Assembly (NCBI GenBank): GCA_900553365.1
Contig: USDL01000015.1
Location: 1 to 31,058 of the forward strand
DNA: 31,058 nt
From: an uncultured Clostridium sp.
Lineage (GTDB): Bacteria > Bacillota > Clostridia > TANB77 > CAG-508
Reading direction: 5' to 3'
The notes below the pieces were generated by a model. The model saw only the letters and a list, made by a program, of their open reading frames with translations, had not been told where the DNA came from and ran no database searches. Positions 25,421-31,058 of this stretch are shown here, piece by piece; position 1 is the first letter of the stretch; each line of letters opens with the position of its first letter. Position numbers and translations under genes: made by a program.

Positions 25421-26152
25421 ATGTTGAAACAGCCGAAATTTGAGTTTGTGTGCGTGGATGAATTCAAAAGATTCATAGTCAATGGAAAAATTGGCATTAA
25501 GAAATGGGATGATTCATTAGTTTTATCACCAATTTGTATAGAAATTCCAAATCTATATGAATTAGAAGATTTAAGGTATACCTTTATTCACATTGAAGAA
25601 GGGTGGACACTTATTAATCAGCGTGGTAAGCAATTACTCCCTCTAGCCAAGGAAATGGGATGGTTTTGTGATAGTAGCAATCTTATTGTAGTATTCATTG
25701 ATTCTGAAGATGGAACTAGTGGTTTATACTTTATAAAAACCGGAGAAACCATTAACGGAATTGATGATGCAACGATGGAACCAAACTTCATTAAAACTTA
25801 CCACTCCTCAAATGTTGGAATTGTTTTGTATGATGGTAGGCAGATTTTTGAACCTAACTACAAAGAAGTTGCAATTTTTGAGAAGGAATTTTTCATTGCT
25901 TATGATGAAAATGGACGAGCTTCTTTAACTCATCCCAAGTGGAAGCGTTGCATAAATGATCTTATGTACTTTAAGGTTATAAAGCGAAAACACTGGACTG
26001 ATGAGGCAATACTCGTTCAATATTCCAATGGCGATTTTCAATGGCTTGACTGTGGATCTGGCGAAGAGCTCGAAGAAAACAGAGAACTAGCCAGCCTTAG
26101 GAAATTAGCTGAGAACGACATTAAACACAACCGAATTGGAAAGCACCTATAA
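25421..26152 (+). CDS. unknown protein with WG-like degenerate repeats
   Basis: A 243-residue soluble protein of unknown function. I chose ATG 25421 because AAAGGAA sits 8-9 nt upstream; the longer frame from 25382 has no ribosome binding site. Several segments resemble WG repeats, with GK/GR turns followed by hydrophobic strands and P-x-Y (for example DGRQIFEPNYKEV), suggesting a beta-propeller-like fold. This is an impression, not a firm call. No signal or membrane segment. Its codons are less A-rich than those of its neighbours and include GCG, CTC and GGC. It has its own promoter and is closed by a two-way terminator. Confidence 0.78.
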   Translation: MLKQPKFEFVCVDEFKRFIVNGKIGIKKWDDSLVLSPICIEIPNLYELEDLRYTFIHIEEGWTLINQRGKQLLPLAKEMGWFCDSSNLIVVFIDSEDGTSGLYFIKTGETINGIDDATMEPNFIKTYHSSNVGIVLYDGRQIFEPNYKEVAIFEKEFFIAYDENGRASLTHPKWKRCINDLMYFKVIKRKHWTDEAILVQYSNGDFQWLDCGSGEELEENRELASLRKLAENDIKHNRIGKHL

Positions 26153-26155
26153 CAA

Positions 26156-26195
26156 AACAAAAGGCAAGAAGCTAAATAGCTTTTGCCTTTTGTTT
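26156..26195. terminator. bidirectional terminator between convergent genes
   Basis: A 17-bp stem with one bulged G (26156-26173 with 26178-26194) and a 4-nt AAAT loop. A-rich and T-rich flanks let it serve both the plus-strand WG-like gene and the minus-strand guaA. Confidence 0.85.
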
Positions 26196-26199
26196 ATTT

Positions 26200-27738
26200 T
26201 TATTCCCATTCAATAGTAGCTGGTGGTTTAGAGGTTATATCATAAACAACTCTATTTACATGTTTAACCTCATTTACAATTCTACTAGATACTTTTTCTA
26301 AAATTTCATAAGGAATTTTGCTCCAAGTAGCTGTCATAAAATCTGTAGTAGTAACAGAACGAAGAGCTACTGTATAATCATAAGTTCTGCCATCGCCCAT
26401 AACACCTACTGATTTTAAATTTGTAAGTACAGCAAAATATTGATTTAATGTTCTATCTAAACCAGCATTTGCAATTTCTTCTCTAAAGATATAGTCTGCA
26501 TCTCTTAATATATCTAACTTATCTTTAGTTATATCACCAATAACCCTAATAGCTAAACCTGGACCAGGGAATGGTTGTCTAAATACTAATTTTTCAGGAA
26601 TACCAAGCTCTAAACCAGTTTTACGAACTTCATCTTTAAATAAATCTCTAAGAGGTTCAATAATCTCTTTAAAATCAACGTGTTCAGGCAAACCTCCAAC
26701 ATTATGATGACTTTTAATTACTGTATCTTTTCCATGACCACTTTCAATAACATCTGGATAGATAGTACCTTGAACAAGAAAATCAACCTTGCCAATTTTT
26801 TTAGCCTCTTCTTCAAAAACACGAATGAACTCTTCACCAATAATTTTTCTTTTTTCTTCAGGTTCAGTTTTGCCAGCAAGCCTGTTTAAAAATCTATCTT
26901 GGGCATTTACTCTTATTAAATTAATATCAAACTGATTTTTGAATATTGTTTCAACTTCATCAGCTTCATTTTTTCTTAAAAGACCATGGTCAACAAAAAT
27001 ACAAGTTAAATTTTTGCCAACTGCTTTATGTAATAACACCGCTGCAACAGATGAATCAACACCACCTGAAAGAGCACAAAGAACTTTTTTATCTCCAATT
27101 TTTTCTCTTAAATTTTTCACAGATTCTTGAACAAATGAATTCATTTTCCAAGTTCCAGAACATTTACAAACATTATATAAGAAATTTCTAATTATCTTTG
27201 TACCATTAACAGTATTATTAACCTCAGGGTGAAATTGAAGTCCATAAAAACCTTTTTCAATGTTTTGTATAGCTGCAATACTACAATTATCAGTACTAGC
27301 AATAGTTTCAAAGCCATAAGGTAATTTATCTACTAAATCAGTATGGCTCATAAGACATACATTCTTTTTATCTAATCCATCAAATAGAGGAGAAGACACC
27401 TCCAAATTCACCTCAGTTTCGCCATATTCGCGTTTTAAACCTTTTTTTACATTACCACCCATTATAGTACTCATAAGCTGCATACCATAGCAAATTCCTA
27501 AAATAGGAACACCAAGTTCAAATATTCCTTTATCACATTTAGGCGAACCATCTTCATAAACACTCGCAGGTCCACCAGTAAAAATAATACCCTTTGGATT
27601 CATACTTTTGATTTTTTCTAAAGGTGTATCAAAAGGGATTACTTCTGAATATACATTACATTCTCTAACACGTCTTGCAATTAATTGATTGTATTGACCG
27701 TAAAAATCTAAAATAATAATAAGCTCAGTATCCTTCAT
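26200..27738 (-). CDS. guaA: GMP synthase (glutamine-hydrolysing)
   Basis: GuaA aminates XMP to GMP using glutamine and ATP, completing the step begun by GuaB. The class I glutamine amidotransferase domain has C83 (GICYGMQ), H170 and E172 (FHPEV). The ATP-pyrophosphatase domain has the PP-loop SGGVDSS at 224-230. The C-terminal dimerisation domain has FRQPFPGPGLAIR. Length 512 is normal. The N-terminal motif reads LDFYGQYNQL where LDFGGQY is usual. AGGAGG lies 9 nt before the start on the minus strand. It is opposite in direction to guaB, so the two are not in one operon. No purine riboswitch is seen in its short leader. Confidence 0.96.
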   Translation of the reverse strand: MKDTELIIILDFYGQYNQLIARRVRECNVYSEVIPFDTPLEKIKSMNPKGIIFTGGPASVYEDGSPKCDKGIFELGVPILGICYGMQLMSTIMGGNVKKGLKREYGETEVNLEVSSPLFDGLDKKNVCLMSHTDLVDKLPYGFETIASTDNCSIAAIQNIEKGFYGLQFHPEVNNTVNGTKIIRNFLYNVCKCSGTWKMNSFVQESVKNLREKIGDKKVLCALSGGVDSSVAAVLLHKAVGKNLTCIFVDHGLLRKNEADEVETIFKNQFDINLIRVNAQDRFLNRLAGKTEPEEKRKIIGEEFIRVFEEEAKKIGKVDFLVQGTIYPDVIESGHGKDTVIKSHHNVGGLPEHVDFKEIIEPLRDLFKDEVRKTGLELGIPEKLVFRQPFPGPGLAIRVIGDITKDKLDILRDADYIFREEIANAGLDRTLNQYFAVLTNLKSVGVMGDGRTYDYTVALRSVTTTDFMTATWSKIPYEILEKVSSRIVNEVKHVNRVVYDITSKPPATIEWE

Positions 27739-27775
27739 AAATTAAAACCTCCTAAATTTAACTACATACCTGTTT

Positions 27776-27804
27776 ATTGTAACATATATTTTACAAAAAT
27801 TCAA
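27776..27804 (-). promoter_or_regulatory. promoter of guaA
   Basis: On the minus strand: TTGAAT (27799-27804), a 17-nt spacer, then TACAAT (27776-27781) with TGT just before it (extended -10). Confidence 0.55.
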
Positions 27805-27808
27805 AGAT

Positions 27809-27837
27809 TTGCATATTTATTTGTAAAATGGTATAAT
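27809..27837 (+). promoter_or_regulatory. promoter of the gene at 27872, back to back with the guaA promoter
   Basis: TTGCAT (27809-27814), a 17-nt spacer, then TATAAT (27832-27837) preceded by TGG. Its -35 is 4 bp from the -35 of the guaA promoter. Confidence 0.6.
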
Positions 27838-27871
27838 TTATTTATATTACAAAGGAAGGTAGGTATATTTT

Positions 27872-28834
27872 ATGGAAAATAATTCAAATAGAAATCATAG
27901 AGAATTTTGTAATGGTTTAAGACCTGTACAAGGTAATGGTTATAGAAGACCTCCAGTAGAATATATAAATAATGTTTATAATAGCAGAAACAGAAAAAGA
28001 AACATAAAAACTCCTAGAGTTCAACATAACAAAAAATGGATAGCTAGAGGTGCTGCAATGGCTTTAGCAATAGCTGCATTGGCAACACCAATAGGAATTA
28101 ACAAACATAAACAACATCAATATGATACAGCACCAATCCAGCAACAAATTGAACTTCAAGCAAAAGAGAATTTAAAACAAAGTATTGATAATTACTCTTT
28201 TGATGGAACAAACTTTAAAGTTAGTGCTAATACTCAATATAAAGAACTTTACAACGTATTATCAAATACTGATATTGATGAAGTTATGGACGAGTATTTA
28301 AAGAATCCATCTGAAGAATCTAAAGCAATAATTAAGGGAAGAATAGATGATTTAGTAAACCTTAACACAGATATTTTAAAAGCCTTAGTTGCAGATGGTG
28401 AAAAAACAAGTATTGATAATGTTGACATGTCTTTGACAGTTAAAGGCTATGATTCAAATGAACAGGAAAAAATAATAGACGGACAAAAACCACATAAAGG
28501 ATGGGTATTAAGAGTTAATACTCCAAGCAACTATTTAGAAGGAGCGTGTGGACAGGCTTCAAATTTCACTGAAATTCCAAGTGATTTATTTACTTTAATT
28601 AGCCATGCAAAAATTGCACAACTTGAAAGAAATCCTGATATTAATTTAAAACTACAAGACTATTACGAAACAGATATTTTTGATAGAGCTGTAAAAACTT
28701 ATAAAGATATAAAGAGAATAACTGCAAAAGGATATAGCTTAGGAGTTCAAGATAATAGAATCTGTTTAGAAAAAGACGGAAAATATTACGATTACGAGAC
28801 TAAAAAACAAATAGAAGATGATAGAGATAGATAA
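27872..28834 (+). CDS. single-pass membrane protein of unknown function
   Basis: A 320-residue protein. The first 55 residues are rich in Arg, Asn and Lys and probably cytoplasmic. One membrane segment lies at about 56-76 (WIARGAAMALAIAALATPIG). The rest (about 80-320) is soluble and mostly helical, with no motif I recognise. Topology by the positive-inside rule places the large domain outside the cell. AAAGGAAGG lies upstream of the ATG and the promoter is clear, so it looks expressed. It is divergent from guaA and convergent with the second Xer gene. Function is unknown. Confidence 0.82.
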   Translation: MENNSNRNHREFCNGLRPVQGNGYRRPPVEYINNVYNSRNRKRNIKTPRVQHNKKWIARGAAMALAIAALATPIGINKHKQHQYDTAPIQQQIELQAKENLKQSIDNYSFDGTNFKVSANTQYKELYNVLSNTDIDEVMDEYLKNPSEESKAIIKGRIDDLVNLNTDILKALVADGEKTSIDNVDMSLTVKGYDSNEQEKIIDGQKPHKGWVLRVNTPSNYLEGACGQASNFTEIPSDLFTLISHAKIAQLERNPDINLKLQDYYETDIFDRAVKTYKDIKRITAKGYSLGVQDNRICLEKDGKYYDYETKKQIEDDRDR

Positions 28835-28836
28835 AC

Positions 28837-28867
28837 AATAAAAGAGCTTCAAAGGCTCTTTTATTTA
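28837..28867. terminator. bidirectional terminator
   Basis: A perfect 11-bp stem (28837-28847 with 28855-28865) and a 7-nt loop between two convergent genes. A-rich and T-rich arms suit termination from both sides. Confidence 0.8.
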
Positions 28868-28869
28868 TG

Positions 28870-29844
28870 CTATAAATTTGCTAATGGATTATTTTCAACT
28901 GCATTACGTACTCTTTCGTCATTTACATGTGTATAAATTTCAGTTGTTGAAATGCTTTCATGTCCTAATAACTCTTGAAGAGCTCTAATATCAACATTTC
29001 CATATTGATACATTAACGTTGCTGCAGTATGTCTTAATTTATGTACAGAATATTTATTTGTATCTAATCCAGCTTTTTGCAATTCTTTTTTTACAATATC
29101 TTGCACAGAACGATTACTAATTCTTTCTTTACGTTCACTTAAGAACAATGCGTCACGAGAATCGTTTTTAACCCTGTCATGAGGTCTAATTGATAAATAA
29201 TCCGTTATAACCTTCATACACGCCTTATTAAGGAAAATAGTGCGTTCCTTGTTGCCTTTGCCAATAACTGTCATCTTGCTTTCTGAGAAGTCTATATTAC
29301 TTATATTAATATTAACTAATTCAGATAAACGCATACCACAATTTAAAAACATTGTTATAATTGCATAATCTCTTACATTATTTCTATTATCTTCATTTTG
29401 AGTTACTTCTAAAAGCTTTTTACTTTCTTCTAATGAAAGATATTTAGGCATCCTTTTTCCTAACTTAGGAGTCTCCAAATCCTGAGCAGGATTAACTTCA
29501 AGCAATTTTGCTTTACTTGTTAGATATTTAAAAAACACTCTTATAGAAGATATTTTTCTAGCTCTTGTAGCAGGGCTACTTTTTAGCTCTCGAGCCATAT
29601 ATGACACATAACCATGAATATCTTGTAGAGTAACTCTTTTTAATGTATCAACTGTCATATCATTTATTTTAACATCTTTATAATTTGCTTCATCAGCCAA
29701 CTTAAACTGTTTTTTCATATATTTAAGAAAATTAGCTATATCATAATTATACTCTTTAACACTATTAGGGGACTTATTAAGTATAGTAATAGTATAATCC
29801 AAAAAAGAGTTAAGAAAATCAGGATTCTCATCACGACTAATCAT
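28870..29844 (-). CDS. Xer-family tyrosine recombinase (XerC/D type)
   Basis: A 324-residue site-specific recombinase. The N-terminal core-binding domain covers about 1-115. The catalytic set is complete: R172 (CGMRLSE), K196 (GKGNKER), H268 and R271 (HKLRH), H295 (LGHE) and Y304 (TTEIYTH). It is about 25 residues longer than standard XerC/XerD because of a longer N-terminal domain. It may be the partner of the XerD-like protein at 22851 or the main dimer-resolving enzyme. GAGGTG lies 8 nt before the start on the minus strand. Phage or integron genes are absent nearby, so a housekeeping role is likely. Confidence 0.92.
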   Translation of the reverse strand: MISRDENPDFLNSFLDYTITILNKSPNSVKEYNYDIANFLKYMKKQFKLADEANYKDVKINDMTVDTLKRVTLQDIHGYVSYMARELKSSPATRARKISSIRVFFKYLTSKAKLLEVNPAQDLETPKLGKRMPKYLSLEESKKLLEVTQNEDNRNNVRDYAIITMFLNCGMRLSELVNINISNIDFSESKMTVIGKGNKERTIFLNKACMKVITDYLSIRPHDRVKNDSRDALFLSERKERISNRSVQDIVKKELQKAGLDTNKYSVHKLRHTAATLMYQYGNVDIRALQELLGHESISTTEIYTHVNDERVRNAVENNPLANL

Positions 29845-29865
29845 TTGTAAAACACCTCACATATA

Positions 29866-29894
29866 TTTATATAATAAAAAACATTAATTTGCAA
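29866..29894 (-). promoter_or_regulatory. promoter of the minus-strand Xer gene
   Basis: On the minus strand: TTGCAA (29889-29894), a 17-nt spacer, then TATAAA (29866-29871). Confidence 0.55.
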
Positions 29895-29980
29895 GAATTT
29901 TATCTATAAATATGCAAAAAAACAAATAGAGTAGGGAGGAGGCGAACATTTTAAAATCTATATAATAAATTTTAAAAAAA

Positions 29981-30009
29981 TTCAAATTAATAAAAATATG
30001 TGATATAAT
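29981..30009 (+). promoter_or_regulatory. promoter of the gene at 30042
   Basis: TTCAAA (29981-29986), a 17-nt spacer, then TATAAT (30004-30009) with TGA before it. It lies 32 nt ahead of the start codon. Confidence 0.5.
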
Positions 30010-30041
30010 ATAATTATAAAAAAGTTTGGAGATGAAAATTT

Positions 30042-30578
30042 ATGGAATTAAATAATCAAAAAATAAGTACAAGTATACAGTATCAATTAACAAATGTAAA
30101 AATGTTTAAAGAGATTTTTGAAAATTGGAAAAATTTTTATTCAATTTTATTACAAGGTCCTAATGTTATGAAAATGCATCTTTTACAGGAATGGAATGAT
30201 TTAAAAGAAAACTTAAAAAATGATGAAAGAATATTTCTTAAAGACTTAAATAAAAATGTAACTATAAATGATTTTGATGTAACTTTACATAAAACTGAAA
30301 ATGGAACAAATATATTTTTCTTTACATTTCCAGACTATGAATATAGAGATGCAGCTAGCAAATATGTTGCTTTAGCTCTAACTAAAAATATGCCAAGATA
30401 CTTTACATTAGAATATTCTGAAAAAATAATGACACATGAATTATGCTGGCATATAGGCGAATTTTTAATTACTCCAGAAGGTCAAAAACGACACAATAAT
30501 TATGGAAGTATTGATAATAACCAACTATCAAGCTTTATTGGTTATGTATTAGGACTATTAGAAACCGAAAATAATTAA
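30042..30578 (+). CDS. unknown soluble protein
   Basis: A 178-residue protein without signal peptide or membrane segment. The N-terminal half is helical and charged. The C-terminal half has mixed alpha/beta character with a HELCWHIGEF segment. That segment holds two His and a Glu but not in an HExxH order, so I do not infer a metallopeptidase. TTGGAGATG lies about 10 nt before the ATG. I do not recognise the family. It is the last gene in the window on this strand and is followed by a long non-coding tail. Confidence 0.75.
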   Translation: MELNNQKISTSIQYQLTNVKMFKEIFENWKNFYSILLQGPNVMKMHLLQEWNDLKENLKNDERIFLKDLNKNVTINDFDVTLHKTENGTNIFFFTFPDYEYRDAASKYVALALTKNMPRYFTLEYSEKIMTHELCWHIGEFLITPEGQKRHNNYGSIDNNQLSSFIGYVLGLLETENN

Positions 30579-31058
30579 TACTATACATATATAAATAAAT
30601 GTAAAAATTGCTCAAAAAAACGACGCACGAGAATCGATTTTAAGGCGTTTTTATTTTTTAGACATATAGTTTGTTGTCACCAAAATACGACAAATATAGA
30701 GAATTAGCCAGTTTGAGGATTTTTGAAAAAATTTATCTAAAATATAATATGAAACAAAAATTATTAAGTGGCAAAATTAAATTTTAAATAAAAAAATATT
30801 TAGATGTAAAATTATAAAGATAAATTAAAAAAATGGCTTAAAATTGATTCTAGGAACAAATAGCTGGAACTAAACTAATAGTATTACTATTAATAAGTAG
30901 AAAAGTAATAAATGAACTACTAAAGCTTTAAAGGTTAGTAGTAGCAATAAATTGTAGGTAAGACCTTGGAAAGGAGCTTAATATACTTTATTTCTACACC
31001 CTTTTGCACAAAACTTTGATAATATAAACCAAATGTAACCTCTTTTTATGTCTAATAG
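30579..31058. other. 480-bp region without a recognised gene
   Basis: No convincing open frame on either strand. It holds two clear small hairpins: a 7-bp stem at 30876-30892 (3-nt loop) and a 7-bp stem at 30916-30942 (13-nt loop). A further CCTT/AAGG mini-hairpin lies at about 30963-30973. The segment 30850-30980 is less AT-monotonous than the 100 bases before it. It could be an untranslated leader, a small RNA or simply intergenic DNA. A minus-strand gene could end here from beyond the window edge, but only about 20-26 residues would be visible. Confidence 0.5.
30622..30657 (+). terminator. weak possible terminator
   Basis: An A-run with CG and a later CG with a T-run can pair imperfectly around a large loop, followed by T-rich sequence (TTTTTATTTTTT). 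The pairing is poor, so confidence is low. Confidence 0.3.

Noticed and set aside
28870..29844. Phage or integrative-element integrase
   Set aside because: No phage, conjugation or excisionase genes, no tRNA and no flanking direct repeats are visible. Size and motifs fit housekeeping Xer.
29931..29950. Strong Shine-Dalgarno-like GGGAGGAGG between the second Xer gene and the gene at 30042
   Set aside because: No start codon with a usable frame follows; it gives only a few codons.
30957..30977. Resemblance of GGTAAGACC-TTGGAAAGGAGC to the conserved tip of SRP RNA
   Set aside because: The matching part is short, the symmetric internal loop bases are not in place and no long flanking helix forms.
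1..31058. tRNA genes, rRNA genes, CRISPR arrays and insertion sequences
   Set aside because: I saw no T-loop GGTTCRA within a cloverleaf context, no rRNA signatures, no regularly spaced repeats and no transposase-like protein. Reading by eye can miss a tRNA.

Overview
This window comes from a very AT-rich, Gram-positive, spore-forming bacterium of the Clostridia type. It carries spoIIP (spore engulfment), holB followed directly by ricT as in Bacillus, and a der-plsY-gpsA run. Purine-rich Shine-Dalgarno sites and A-rich codons dominate. No rRNA, tRNA, CRISPR array, insertion sequence or phage module is visible. The species cannot be named from the sequence. An uncultured gut clostridium would fit but is not proven.

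Layout. At 1-1839 is the 3' part of a large unknown coiled-coil protein, closed by a hairpin terminator. Then come spoIIP and prmC. From 4060 to 8713 a tight plus-strand cluster encodes an OmpR-type response regulator, its histidine kinase, signal peptidase I, the DNA polymerase III delta' subunit (holB) and ricT. A 56-residue 2[4Fe-4S] ferredoxin follows. metK has its own leader with a strong terminator just ahead of the start codon. Next are glmM, a small membrane protein, a P-loop kinase-like protein overlapping nadD, and a cluster of a GltD-like flavoprotein, der, plsY and gpsA.

From 17.7 to 21.2 kb lie lineage-specific genes: a coiled-coil/zinc-ribbon protein, a small minus-strand gene, a lipoprotein, and a pilin-like surface protein with GLUG repeats. 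The latter is followed by a 69-nt nested hairpin. Then come miaB, a XerD-like recombinase, and guaB of an unusual subtype that closely matches what I recall of the Tritrichomonas foetus enzyme. An unknown gene of different base composition follows. guaA and a second Xer recombinase are on the minus strand. The rest is two unknown plus-strand genes and a 480-bp non-coding tail with several small hairpins.

How the genes work together. Most products are housekeeping: guanine nucleotide synthesis (guaB, guaA, not adjacent), phospholipid precursors (gpsA, plsY), cell-wall precursor (glmM), NAD (nadD), SAM (metK), translation factors and tRNA modification (prmC, miaB, der), and replication or chromosome resolution (holB, Xer). 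Several start codons were moved from the longest open frame on the basis of ribosome binding sites and promoter positions. The points most worth a second look are the metK leader, the guaB subtype, the pilin/GLUG fusion, the 69-nt dyad, the altered catalytic lysine of the first Xer protein, and the structured 3' tail.
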